This document shows positions 12,684-23,366 of a stretch of DNA of 64,000 nt, in pieces (the stretch's first letter is position 1; each line of letters starts with the position of its first letter). Under the pieces are notes generated by a model that was given only the letters and a program-made list of their open reading frames with translations, was not told the origin of the DNA and ran no database searches. The stretch lies in contig JASEVX010000011.1 of the NCBI GenBank assembly GCA_031761405.1, positions 39,294,887-39,358,886 on the forward strand. The letters run 5' to 3'. The DNA is from Serripes groenlandicus (lineage: Eukaryota > Mollusca > Bivalvia > Cardiida > Cardiidae). A program made the translations under genes and the position numbers.

Positions 12684-12877
12684 CAGAGCTCTAGATAAGG
12701 GGCGTTTTGCATGTTCTGAAATCCTTATTTGACCCTTAAACCCTATGTTGTGGGTACTCAAAAGAATCGTCTCAGTGAGACAATTCTTTTGAGTACCCAC
12801 AACATAGGGTTTGCTTTAATAATAAGAGAGAAATTGTGGTAAAAAGAGCTGAATACCCCTCCTTATCTGGACCTCTG
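12684..12877. mobile_element. CAGAG-type MITE, intact reference copy
   Basis: Ends are CAGAGCTCTAGATAAGG and, reverse complemented, CAGAGGTCCAGATAAGG. Flanks are CCAGTG on both sides, a 6-bp target duplication. The centre is a long hairpin: ACCCTATGTTGTGGGTACTC, AAAAGAATCGTCTC, then the complementary GAGTACCCACAACATAGGGT. Non-coding, 194 bp. End sequence and 6-bp duplication suggest mobilisation by a hAT transposase. Confidence 0.85.
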
Positions 12878-13240
12878 CCAGTGGTACTCAGGTAACTTAT
12901 CTAAAGGAAACGCCGTGATACAACTAGAAAAATTGTTGGAAGAGGCGTAAAACTCCATCTATATATCAATATGTCCAAGAAAAACTATACCAACATTATA
13001 GCCAAGAGAAATCAATGGTGACAATAGATGACTCATGTCAGGCAGCACAATCGGTTTTTACCTGGTTAACCCTTTCTATGCTGAATTTTGAAAGAAAAAA
13101 AGAGAGTATACAGCCATTTGTTTTTGTTTGTTTTGTTTTATTGGGGTTTTACGCCATTTTCAACACTATTTCAGTTATATCACAGCAACAGTTCACTTAT
13201 TCATGTTCTTTGTGTAAACAAACTAGTACTAGTACTAGGC

Positions 13241-13745
13241 TAGGAAAAGTGACGTTTTGTGCAATTTCTTCTTTTGTCACTATGTTTTCAAAAAGCTGTC
13301 TGGTGCAGAAGCGTCAGAAAGCGTCTATATGAGGGAAAGGGTTTAGTTGTGCTAAGCAGCCAATACTTTAAATCCTGTTCAAATGGGTTTGATGTAGTCT
13401 TCACAAAAAATGTTGAAAATATTGTTGGAAAGGCGAAATAGCTCATTATTGTCCTGTATTTTCTGCTGTAAACCCTTTAACGCAGACTGTACTCGCTGCT
13501 GCAGACTTCTTGGCAAAACATCTAAGAAAAAATATGGAAAATCTCTGTCAATCAAAGTTTAACTATAATGAATCAAGTTAAAAACATTGTCACATTATGT
13601 TTTTAAAAGTTGCAAATGCATTGAAATATGTCTGTAGGTGGGAAGGGGTTAATAACACTTTCTGACATAAAGCAAATCTGCAGCAGACATCTTTGAAAAC
13701 ATCTATGAAAAAACATAGAAAATCTCTAGTAATAATTAAATGATG
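13241..13745. mobile_element. T-MITE pieces: right half 13241-13347, diverged copy 13469-13652, left half to 13745
   Basis: The first is clean right-half sequence (GTGCAATTTCTTCTTTTG to GGGAAAGGGTTT). The second ends GGGAAGGGGTTAA and shares its final TTAA with the start of the third, which holds only CTGCAGCAGACATCTTTG. Confidence 0.65.
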
Positions 13746-14269
13746 GTTTTGTATAGTTTCTTCAAAAAGTTGAAAACCTAATTTAATTGTGACAAATTGC
13801 TCAAAACAGATGAAACAGTATATCATTCCAAAGTGTTGTTTGTGACTAAGCAACCATTATGCATGGAAACCATGATTTGTGTTAACTGATTTCCTGCAAT
13901 TTTCAATGGCTAGAATTAGTGTAATTATAATGGAGACTTATAATGGGAGGTTATTTTGGGATTGCTATGGTTGTGAATATAGCGATAATTGAATGTTTTC
14001 TTTCGGGAATTGGAATTTATGAGTTAATTTTCCCATCTATTTAATGAGACTGTCTGCCTCAGACGGTGACAACAATTTACCCTCTCCCGCATACAGCAAA
14101 ACATCTGAAGACGATTAGTTAAACTGTCTCGGCATATATATGGAATATCTCTATAAATGATCCTGTTATTATTTATTAAGTTAAAAACATTCTGACAAAA
14201 GGATAAATTGCTCTTCATGTGCAATCATGCCTTTTCTCACAATGTTGTCAAAAGTGTTTTGCAGTAGAA

Positions 14270-14590
14270 CAGACGCTGCCCTTAGATAAGGGGCGTTTTG
14301 AATGTTCTAAAATCTTTATTAGACAACATAACCCTATGATGTGGGTACTCAAAAGAATCGTCTCATACGACAATTCCGCAGCAGACGACTTTGAACATAT
14401 TTTGTCAAAACATAGGAAATCTCTATAATTGAATGGATAACCTATGACAAAAAGTGGAAAACATTGTAGCAAAAGGAGAAATTGCACGTTTTGTGCAATT
14501 TCTTCTTTTGTCACTATGTTTTCAAAAAGCCGTCTGCTGCAGAGGCGTCAGAAAGCGTCTATATGAGGGAAAGGGTTATCTGGACCTCTG
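14270..14590. mobile_element. CAGAG-type MITE carrying T-MITE sequence, itself inside a T-MITE
   Basis: It begins CAGACGCTGCCCTTAGATAAG and ends TTATCTGGACCTCTG. GTAGAA is duplicated on both sides (14264-14269 and 14591-14596). The outer sequence is a T-MITE (14075-14269 continuing at 14591-14632). The right half of the hairpin is replaced by T-MITE sequence (14361-14580) lacking its own TTAACCCTTTCC end, so the inner piece is a rearranged rather than clean insertion. Confidence 0.8.
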
Positions 14591-14790
14591 GTAGAATCTA
14601 CCTCAGTAATGTATGTGGGAAAGAAGTAAAAACTGCACCAGAATAAATATGACAATCATCATGGTGCTTTACATGGACACTAATTGACTTGCTTTTATGC
14701 TCTTGTGAGGAATATAATCCCCAGAACACTTAAGATAACCCTATATATACTAAATCTTTAGCAGACGACTTTTAAATCATCTAGGAAAAA

Positions 14791-16601
14791 CAGTGTTCCC
14801 ACTTACATTTTTTTTATAAGGGTAAATTAACTTACCCCTGGGTTGAAAATCTGGGGGCAAGATTTAATTTCAGGGGTAATTGGATAAACAAGCAGCACAT
14901 GTTTGAGACTGTATTAACTTTGATCAAATTCACTGCACTGTAACACATTTTAAAAATAACAGAAGTAACACTTATTCCTAATTAGTCGCCGGGCAGAAGC
15001 CCACGACTTCTATTTTTAATAGCTTTTCGGAAATGACATGGGAGGAGAGTTATTATTAGAAAAAAACAAATTTAAATGTCTTGAACATATTACAATTGTG
15101 ATTGTCTAAAAACACTTAGTTATGTCACATCTAAAATGAAATAAATAATCCGATGTTTTAAGTATTTGCAGTTTCTTTATTTTGACTCGCATTTATGTTT
15201 TTTTGTCTTATTTACGAAGACAAAAGAGTCCCTGCTAGACTTGCTGCAGACTGTTATGTGTCAATATCAAGATACAAATCACGTATAATTTTACTTTTAG
15301 TAGCAATTTTAACTTACTGAATGTTATTTTCATGTTCAAAGAGATGTCTTGATCTTCTGTAGAATTCATTTAATAATGTTAATCCATGAATATCTAAAAT
15401 AAGAACTGTTTCTAAGCTAAATATGTTGATCAAGTGACTACCGATACCGACTGCGTAGAGAAATCTCCTTTGCAGAGAGCCGTTCTTTACAATCACTTAC
15501 AAATAGTTAAATATAGGTGATTTAAAATGTTTATTTGGTTCGAAACAAATGACGAAAAGAACAATCTGAGGTAAAACTGGTTTTAATATAAAAATTACTT
15601 TGAATGAACACTCTGCCTATAAAGAGAGTGTAAAAAACGACAATTATGCAAAGAAGAAACAAATCGTGTCTTTCGTACAAAATTATTTCGTTCTTGACAA
15701 TTTTAAATGTGTTATTAGATTCCCTAGACGCATTTTGCTTGTAATCTGCATATTGTTATGCATCATTGACACTAGGGCGTTCATCATTATATCATTTTAA
15801 AACACACTCTCTGCCTATAAAGAGAGTATAAAGAACGACAACTATGCAAAGAAGAAACGAATCAGGTCATTCGTACAAATTTATTTCGTCCTTGACAATT
15901 TTAAATGTGTTATTAGATTCCCTACACACATTTTGCTTGTAATCTGCATATTGTTATGCATCATTAACACTAGGGCACTCATCATTATATCATTTTAAAA
16001 CACACTCTCTGCCTATAAAGAGAGTGTAAAGAACGACAACTATGCAAAGAAGAAACAAATTAGGTCATTCGTACAAATTTATTTCGTCCTTGACAATTTT
16101 AAATGTGTTATTTAAGATTCCCTAGACGCATTTTGCTTGTAATCTGCATATTGTTATGCATCATTGACACAAGGGCGCTCATCATTATATCATTTTAAAA
16201 CATGAGTAGACTATAACGATTGGCAAGATTACTCATTTCCTGTTTATGATCAATAATTAGTTGGCTGTGTATATGGCCATTAACCTACCTTACAATGGAG
16301 ATTGATCATAAACAATGAAAGGCTTTAATTATATTTCAATGAAGGACATTCACTTTGTTGACAAAAAAAATGCAAGTTATGATACATTTTCACTTGACCC
16401 CACCCCTGATGTTCCAATATATATATGATGTTAAATATTTGATTCGGTTAAATATCATATTCGGCACCTGAATGAATATACAGTATGCTTTTTGGCCATG
16501 GATTTTTGTTACGCGCGATCTCGCATACGGCCTAAATTACATGCGTGAAAGTGAATTTGTTTACATAATTTACGTAACATTTTATGTGAGTGGGAACACT
16601 G
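14791..16601. mobile_element. Non-autonomous hAT element, 1.8 kb
   Basis: The ends are CAGTGTTCCCACTTACAT and its complement ATGTGAGTGGGAACACTG (17 of 18 pair). Just inside the left end, a GGGTAAATTAACTTACCCC partial palindrome is followed by GTTGAAAATCTGGGGG. The autonomous element at 25278 has the same order: palindrome, then GTTGAAAATTTGGGGG. No transposase-like frame is present. The element carries three 198-bp tandem repeats. It sits inside a T-MITE whose halves are 14737-14790 and 16602-16772; no clean target duplication is visible. Confidence 0.85.
15605..16201. repeat. Three tandem 198-bp repeats inside the non-autonomous hAT element
   Basis: CTGCCTATAAAGAGAG recurs at 15613, 15811 and 16009, exactly 198 bp apart, with near-identical units. 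Each starts with a small hairpin (CTCTCT ... AGAGAG around a TATAAA). The short open frame at 15600-15800 is only unit one translated. Confidence 0.9.
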
Positions 16602-16779
16602 AATATATCTTCAATATATAAATAAATGTGTAATTATTGAATAGTGCTGAAAATATCATAGCAAATGGAGGAAATTACTCATGATGAGCTAGTGAATTTC
16701 TCATTTTGCCATATTGGTCAAAAGTCGTCTGCTGCAGAGGCATACAAATGTGTCTCCATGGAAAAGGGGTAAGAATTGT

Positions 16780-16856
16780 ATGTGTATGTTATAAAATCCT
16801 TATTTAACCCTAAAACCTGATGTGTTGGTACTCAAAAGAAATGTCTCACTACTGAC
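16780..16856. mobile_element. CAGAG-type MITE, left-half fragment
   Basis: ATAAAATCCTTATTTAACCC and TGTGTTGGTACTCAAAAGAA match the left arm. The copy stops where a T-MITE starts at 16857. Confidence 0.65.
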
Positions 16857-17065
16857 TTAACCCTTTCCCTCATACGACAATTCTGCAGCAGACGACTTTG
16901 AATGTATTTTGTCAAAACATAGAAAATCTCCATAATTGAATGGATGGCATTGTGGCAAAAGGAGAAATTGCACGTTTTGTGCAATTTCTTCTTTTGTCAC
17001 TATGTTTTCAAAAGGCCGTCTGCTGCAGAGGCATCATAAAGCGTCTATATAAGGGAAATGGTTAA
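16857..17065 (+). mobile_element. T-MITE abutting a CAGAG-MITE fragment
   Basis: TTAACCCTTTCCCTCATACG to GGGAAATGGTTAA. About 20 bp of the middle (the GACAAAAAGTGGAAA phrase) is missing. Confidence 0.8.
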
Positions 17066-17099
17066 CCACAACAATTTGAGGAAGAAACTTTGTCCTGGC

Positions 17100-17480
17100 C
17101 AAATTTCCTATTCCATATGACTTATATATATAGTTACGCCAAATTAAGTGTACACATACTTACAACTTAGGTCCATATGATTCATATAGTTATACCAAAT
17201 TAACCCTTTCCCACCTGCAAATGCATTTTAACACAATAGCAGCAGACTACTTTTGAAAACATTGTGGCCAAAGGTGAAATTTCTCCTTTGGTCAAAATGT
17301 TTTCATCGTTATTGTGATTTTTCAGGTTTTTGTCACTGTTTTCAAAGTCGTCTGCTGCAGATTTGTTGTATGTGGGAAAGGGTTAAGTGTGTACCATGTA
17401 CTTACAATTTAGGTCCATATGACTAACATAGTTATGCCTTATTAAATATATACTTGCAACTTAGGTCTGTTATGTATAAC
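17100..17480. repeat. Three copies of a ~60-bp repeat, one interrupted by a T-MITE (17200-17386)
   Basis: TACTTACAACTTAGGTCCAT and ATAGTTAYRCCAAATTAA recur near 17120, 17160 and 17400. The T-MITE sits exactly at the TTAA of one unit. Confidence 0.65.
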
Positions 17481-17760
17481 AAAGCGTAGTCAATTTGTCC
17501 AGATTCCGATTTTTTTTTCAAAAGCTGCATGTTGCAGAGACGACAAAATGTAGTCTGTGTCAGGAAACAAACTAAAGTTACTCCATTAGCATCCATCATA
17601 CATGTACCAAAAGTACCAGTAAGGCAGGAAACTATTTCAGGCTCAGACAAATTAAGTCCTGAAAGGAAATTATGCAGGAAGGAATTCACTTTGTCATTGA
17701 GGTTTGAAATGCATTCGGAAATAGCAGGAAATAGCGGCTGATATATTTTAGTCCTGGTTG

Positions 17761-17990
17761 TTAACCCTTTCCCTCATATAGACGCTTTCTAATGCCTTTG
17801 CAGCAGACGGCTTTTTGAAAACATAGTGACAAAAGAAGAAATTGCACAAAACGTGCAATTTCTCCTTTTGCCACAATGTTTTCCACTTTTTGTCATAGGT
17901 TATCCATTCAATTAAAGAGATTTTCTATGTTATGACATAATACGTTCAAAGTCGTCTGCTGCAGAATTGTCGTATGAGGGAAAGGGTTAA
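17761..17990 (-). mobile_element. T-MITE, full-length 230-bp copy, minus orientation
   Basis: It begins with the GACGCTTTCTAATGCC end and finishes GAATTGTCGTATGAGGGAAA, GGGTTAA: the same layout as 4761-4990 reversed, and the same length. Confidence 0.9.
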
Positions 17991-18043
17991 TATTCACATT
18001 GAAATGTTATGTAAGCTGACTGATCCGTAGCTCTGATTTGCTA

Positions 18044-18440
18044 TTAACTCTTTCCCATATTTAATAAATCTGTAGAAGATGACTTGAAAACATCTAATCA
18101 AACTTAGAAAATCTCTCTTCATGGAAGTATATATATAGTTATTGAATAAAGTTGAAAACATTGTGGCAAAAGGAGAAAATTATTGCTCATTATTTGGTCA
18201 TAATGTTTTCAAAATCATCTGCTGCAGAGGCGTCAGAAAGCTTCTGTCTGTGGGTATGGGTTAACCTCAGAGGCGTCAAAAAGCTTCTGTCTGTGGGTAT
18301 GGGTTAACCTCAGAGGCGTCAAAAAGCTTCTGTCTGTGGGTATGGGTTAACCTCAGAGGCGTCAGAAAAGCTTCTGTCTGTGGGTATGGGTTAACCTCAG
18401 AGGCGTCAAAAAGCTTCTGTCTGTGGGTATGGGTTAACCT
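18044..18440. repeat. T-MITE (18044-18264) whose right end is tandemly amplified, five 43-bp units
   Basis: CAGAGGCGTCAAAAAGCTTC, then TGTCTGTGGGTATGGGTTAA, recurs at 18225, 18268, 18311, 18354 and 18398. The unit is the terminal arm of this MITE plus CCT. Units differ by at most a base or two, so the expansion is recent. Confidence 0.9.
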
Positions 18441-18523
18441 CACCCTCTCTCAAATGCAAAAGTCTATCACAGATGACTTTTGAAAACAAATGGAGAAATT
18501 TCTTATTTTGCAAAAATAGATTT

Positions 18524-19406
18524 AATTGTTCAAAGAATCTAATTCCAAGTAGAACTTTGGTTGCTGCAGCATCAGAAAAGGGGAAAATTGCCAAATCTTT
18601 AAAAAATCTTCTTGTCCAAAAGTACTGGCCCGATTTGAAAATTATTTTGCACAAATGTTCCTTGGGGTACCCTCTACCAAGATTATTCAAATATTTCCGA
18701 TCCGTTGAAAACATGGCCGCCAGAGGGCGGAGCTTATGTTCCTTATATGTGCATTGTTAAAACTTTAAAAATCTTCTTGTCCAAAATTATTTTGCACAAA
18801 TGTTCCTTTGGGCACCCTTTATCAAGATTGTTCAAATATTTCAAATCCGTTGAAAAACATGGCTGCCAGGGTCACGGAGCTTGTTTTCCTTATATGTGCA
18901 TTGTTAAAACTTTAAAAATCTTCTTGTCCAAAAGTACTTGCCCGATTTGAAAATTATTTTGCACAAATGTTCCTTGCGGCACCCTTTATCAAGATTGTTC
19001 AAATATTTCCGATCCGTTGAAAAACATGGCCGCCAGTGGGCGGAGCTTGTTTTCCTTATATGTGCATTGTTAAAACTTTAAAAATCTTCTTGTCGAAAAG
19101 TACTGGCCCGATTTGAAAATTATTTTGCACAAATGTTCCTTGGTGCACCCTTTACCAAGATTGTTCAAATATTTTCGATCCGTTGAAAAACATGGCCGCC
19201 AGGGGGCGAAGCTTGTTTTCCTTATATGTGCATTGTTAAAACTTTAAAAATCTTCTTGTCCAAAAGCCTGATTTGAAAATTATTTTGTACAAATGTTCCT
19301 AAATGCGTACCTTCTATTTTTGTCCCAAATGTGTTATTGTGCTTGACATAACCAATCACAAAATAAATCAGGTGAGTGATCCAGGGCCATCATGGCCCTC
19401 TTGTTT
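18524..19406 (+). mobile_element. CTCTTGTT-type element, ~166-bp module, head lost
   Basis: It enters at TAATTGTTCAAAGAATCTAA, equivalent to 40748 in the fuller copy, so about 190 bp of head are missing. Units contain AAAATTATTTTGCACAAATG and GATCCGTTGAAAAACATGG (18632, 18944, 19110, 19270); one unit is internally deleted. The tail is the GGGCCATCATGGCCC hairpin and CTCTTGTT. Confidence 0.75.
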
Positions 19407-19462
19407 AAATTATATTTTTATTTAGAGAGATTATATACATTCCATATCTTTTCCTTAAAAGT

Positions 19463-19646
19463 TTTAAACCATTTCCAACATATAAACACAGTTTTATGCC
19501 TCTGCAGCGGTCGACTTTTGGAAAAATTGTGGCAAAAGGAGAAACTATGTTTTCAACTCTTTGATGATTTAACACTCCCATATTTAGAGATTTTCAGTAT
19601 TTTTTTACCTAGATGTTTCCAAAAGTTGTCTGCTGCAGAACTCTGA
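19463..19646 (+). mobile_element. T-MITE, truncated
   Basis: AACCATTTCCAACATATAAA start, CTGCAGCGGTCGACTTTTGG arm, and GTTGTCTGCTGCAGAACTC at the right without the terminal GGGAAAGGGTTAA. Confidence 0.6.
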
Positions 19647-19850
19647 CTGGACAAGAACCATTGTAATTTAGAAAGATAACTCCAGACATCAATAGTCTGA
19701 CAGTACCAACCAATTAGGATGATTAACTTTATTGTTCAAATAAAAGTTTATTTATTGTCCAATCAAATGACAGTATTATGTTTACTAACCAATCATACTG
19801 CAGTATATCTCCCCCATCGGATCATCTTCAGACAGTGCAGGAAATTGCCT

Positions 19851-21064
19851 TTAACCCTTTCCCTCATAAATATAGACGCTTTCTGATGCCTGAGACTGCA
19901 GCAGGCGAGTTTTTGAAAACATGGCTACAAAAGAAGAAATTGCTCAAAACAAGCAATTTCTCCTTTTGTCACCATGTTTTCAACTCACTTCAATTATTGT
20001 ACCTTCATTTAAAGGGAGTTTCCATTTTTATACGCCCGTTTTGAAAAAACGGATCGTATTATAGTTTTACCTGCGGCGGGCGGGCGGCGTCCAGTATGTT
20101 GTCAGCTCAATAACTTTAGAAGCCTTTGTCCAATCATCACCAAATGTAGTCAGAATGTGTATTGGGATAATATCTCGAACAAGTTCGATAACTAGCCATA
20201 TGATATCGCTTTAGTCAATCAAGAGTTATCGCGCTTTAATTATAGAAATTACCCAAAATTGGTCTTGTCAGCTCAATAACTTTAGAAGCCTTTGTCAAAT
20301 GATCACCAAATTTATTCAGAATGTGTATTGGGATAATATCTCGGACAAGTTCGATAACTAGCCATATCGCTTTAGTCAATCAAGAGTTATCACCCTTTAA
20401 TTATAGAAATTACTCAAAATTGGTCTTGTCAGCTCAATAACTTTAGAAGCCTTTGCCCTATCATTACCAAATTTAGTCAGAATGTGTATTGGCATAATAT
20501 CTCGGACAAGTTTGATAACTAGCCATATCGCTTAAGTCAATTGAGAGTTTTCGCCCTTTAATTATAGAAATTACCTAAAATTGGTCTTGTCAGCTCAATA
20601 ACTTTGGGAGCTTTTGTCCAATCATCACCAAATTTAGTCAGAATGTGTATTGGCGTAATATCTTGGACAAGTTTGATAACTAGCCATATTGCTCCAGTCG
20701 CTAGAGAGTTATTGCCCTTTAATTATAGAAATTACCTAAAATTGGTCTTGTCAGCTAAATAACTTGTAAAGCCTTTATCCGATCATCACCAAATTTAGAC
20801 AATATGTTTATGGGCAGAATATCTTGGTTACGTTTGATAACTTACAATGTTATCTTAGTCACTACACAATTATGTCCCTCGAAATGGCCAAAACTGTACT
20901 AACAGTGTGCCTCTATTGAGTTTGGCTGACGTACAACCAATTACCACTATACTTGGTCTCAAAAAAACAGGACGGGCGTATTTTGTGACATTTGGCGCTC
21001 TTGTTGTTTGGGTATGTTTTCAAATTGTCTGCTGCGGATTTTTTGTATGTGGGAAAGGGTTAAA
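19851..21064. mobile_element. T-MITE split by the TACGCCCG element
   Basis: Left part 19851-20030 starts TTAACCCTTTCCCTCATAAA and contains the foldback. Right part 21009-21064 starts GTATGTTTTCAAATTGTCTG and ends GGGAAAGGGTTAA. Confidence 0.8.
20031..21008 (+). mobile_element. TACGCCCG-type tandem-repeat element inside a T-MITE
   Basis: It starts TACGCCCGTTTTG and approaches its end with the complement GGACGGGCGTATTTTG, then TTTGGCGCTCTTGTTG. Five copies of a 161-166 bp unit begin GTCAGCTCAATAACTT (20101, 20267, 20428, 20589, 20750). The T-MITE left part stops at 20030 and its right end resumes at 21009. Confidence 0.8.
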
Positions 21065-21267
21065 GACTGCTGAAGCTAAGATAAATTATCTTTCTTGATT
21101 TCTGATGAGGTCAACCTATTTTAATAGACAGGAATCAGTCCCTAAAGTTAACCGTTTCCCACCTATAACAAATCTGCAGCAGACAACTTTGAAAATATAC
21201 CCGAATTCTTATGTAAACATTCAATACAAAGAATTGACTGTAATGGAAATGTTTGTTGAAAGCCTTG

Positions 21268-21497
21268 TTAACCCTTTTCCTCATACGACAATTCTGCAGC
21301 AGACAACTTTGAACATCTTTTGTCAAAAAATAGAAAATCTCTATAATTGAATGGATAACCTATGACTAAAAGTGGAAAACATTGTGGCAAAAGGAGAAAT
21401 TGCTTGTTTTGAGCAATTGCTTGTTTTGTCACTCTGTTTTCAAAAAGCCATCTGCTGCAGAGGCGTCAGAAAGCGTCTATATGAGGGAAAGGGTTAA
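21268..21497 (+). mobile_element. T-MITE, full-length 230-bp copy
   Basis: TTAACCCTTTTCCTCATACG...GAGGGAAAGGGTTAA. A left-arm fragment (CCGTTTCCCACC, CTGCAGCAGACAACTTTG) lies just upstream at 21145-21210. Confidence 0.9.
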
Positions 21498-21511
21498 ACA
21501 AAAGACAAATT

Positions 21512-21946
21512 CAGAGTACTAGATAAGGGGCGTATATATATATTGCATGTTCTAAAATCATTATTTGACCCTCAAACCCTATGTTGTGGGTACTCTAAAG
21601 AGTCGTCTCAGTGAGACGATTCTTTTAACCCTTTCCCTCATATAGACGCTTTCTGATGATTCTGCAGCAGATGGCTTTTGGAAAACATAGTGACAAAAGA
21701 AGAAATTGCTCAAAACGAACAATTTCTCCTTTTGACACAATGTTTTCCACTTTTAGGCATATATATAGGTTATCAATTCAATTATAGAGAGTTTCTATTT
21801 TTAGACAAAATATGTTCAAAGGCGTCTGCTGCAGAATTGTTGTATGAGGGAAAGGTTTAAGTACCCACAACATAAGGTTTAGTGGGAGTCATAAGAGAGA
21901 TATGGATGGGAAAAGACCAGTTCACTCCTCCTTATCTAGTCCTCTG
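21512..21946. mobile_element. CAGAG-type MITE interrupted by a T-MITE
   Basis: CAGAGTACTAGATAAGGGG at the left pairs with CCTTATCTAGTCCTCTG at the right. A T-MITE (21625-21860) splits the hairpin arm between ATTCTTTT and AAGTACCCAC, with TTAA at both junctions. No matching 6-bp flank was found for the outer element. Confidence 0.8.
21625..21860 (-). mobile_element. T-MITE inside a CAGAG-type MITE
   Basis: TTAA at 21625-21628 and 21857-21860. Same orientation and 236-bp length as the copies at 7037 and 7637. Confidence 0.85.
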
Positions 21947-22185
21947 AATACTTCAGCTTTACATTGGTGCCTTGCATATCATTGATCCTTGGAAATTGGA
22001 AGTCAAACTAAATGATTTACTGCAGAGGGAAATTATTAATAAGTGATTTTGAAACATGTCTGGCAGGCGGAACAGCTGTGATCGTCATTACTAACTCGTA
22101 CAGTGCTGTATTTACGTCATAGGCAATCCTTCACTATTTCCCCTGATGTTATTTTCAGGTATATATATACAGAGTGGTAATTGTT

Positions 22186-23104
22186 TTAACCCTTTCCCAC
22201 ATACAGCAAACCTGCAGCAGATGACTTTGAAAGCATGTTCGCAAACACCTGGAAAATCTCTATAAATGAAGGTACCATAACTGAAAAACGTTGAAATTAT
22301 TTTGGCAGATGGAGATTATTGCTCGTTATGAGCAATTTCTCCTTTTGCCAACCAACATGTTTTAAAAAGTTGTCTGATGCAGAGGCGTCAGAAAGCGTCT
22401 TTATGTGGGAAAGGGTTAAAGACTTCTGTAAGTTAGTAAGAATATGGCATCAGAAAAATTGGAAGTACATGTATTACCTAGGTTTGCAATAGAGTTGAAG
22501 ACATTGTGAGAAAATGAGAAACTGCTTGTTTTAAATGACATCTTTCAAAAGAAGGTGTCGTTAGTCAGTGACATCTGCATATGGGACATGATTAACCCTT
22601 TCCCAAATCTATAAAGAAAGCTGCAGCAGACAACATTGAAAACATCTGGACAGAAATATTAGAAAATCTCTTAAACCATTCAGTTAAAGTTACATTGAAA
22701 AGAGTTGAAAACATTGTGGCAACAAGAGAAATTGCTTATAATAATAAGCAAATTCTCCTTTTGCCATAATGTTTTCCAATTCTATCTATTCATTAAAATG
22801 TTTCATGAAAGGGTTAACCAACAGAACATGGATGAAAAAGTTCTCCGCATATATTGACAACAATATTCTTGGTCGTCATTATGTGACTTTTTTTATCCAC
22901 ACACAAAAGATCTGCGGCAAACAACTTTGCATAACATCTTTGCAAAATATGTGGAAAATCTCTATAAATGAATGACAAAAGAAGAAATTGCTCAAAACAA
23001 GCAATTTCTCCTTTTGTCACAATGTTTTCCACTTTTAGTCATAGGTTATCCATTCAATTATGAAGTTTTCTGCTGCAGAATTGTTGTATGAGGGAAAGGG
23101 TTAA
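22186..23104. mobile_element. Three T-MITE copies (22186-22419, 22592-22817, 22890-23104)
   Basis: The first two have paired TTAA ends and decayed foldbacks (CAATTTCTCCTTTTGCC survives). The third has an eroded left end (ATCCACACACAAAAGATC) and a clean right end. Confidence 0.75.
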
Positions 23105-23269
23105 GATATCCTACTGATAGTCTGACTCAACCTTCTTTGTTTCCACACTGCTGGTTACTATAATAACTAATATTACTGTATTATGCTATTGTTTGACTCA
23201 TGGAAATTGAAAATGTCATAGCTCTATGTATAACAAGCCTTGGCTGCTTTGTAAAATACTGTTGGAAAA

Positions 23270-23366
23270 TAATTAATAAAAAGCATGATTTTTGACACAG
23301 TTGAAAAACATTGTGGGAAAAAATGAGAAATTGCTCATTATGCATTATTCATCCTTTTCCTACAAT
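23270..23366 (+). mobile_element. T-MITE fragment cut by a tandem-repeat element
   Basis: GTTGAAAAACATTGTGGGAA and the beginning of the foldback, stopping at AATGTTTTTAAGAC where the 23367 element starts. Confidence 0.55.

Larger units (their letters stand above)
14737..16772. mobile_element. T-MITE split by the 1.8-kb hAT element
   Basis: Left piece 14737-14790 ends ATCATCTAGGAAAAA. Right piece 16602-16772 resumes with the middle phrase and ends GTCGTCTGCTGCAGAGGC and GGAAAAGGGGTAA. Order and orientation match an uninterrupted copy. Confidence 0.75.

Noticed and set aside
17432..17741. Overlapping small frames on both strands
   Set aside because: They overlap T-MITE-like sequence (GCATGTTGCAGAGACGAC) and lack splice or motif support.
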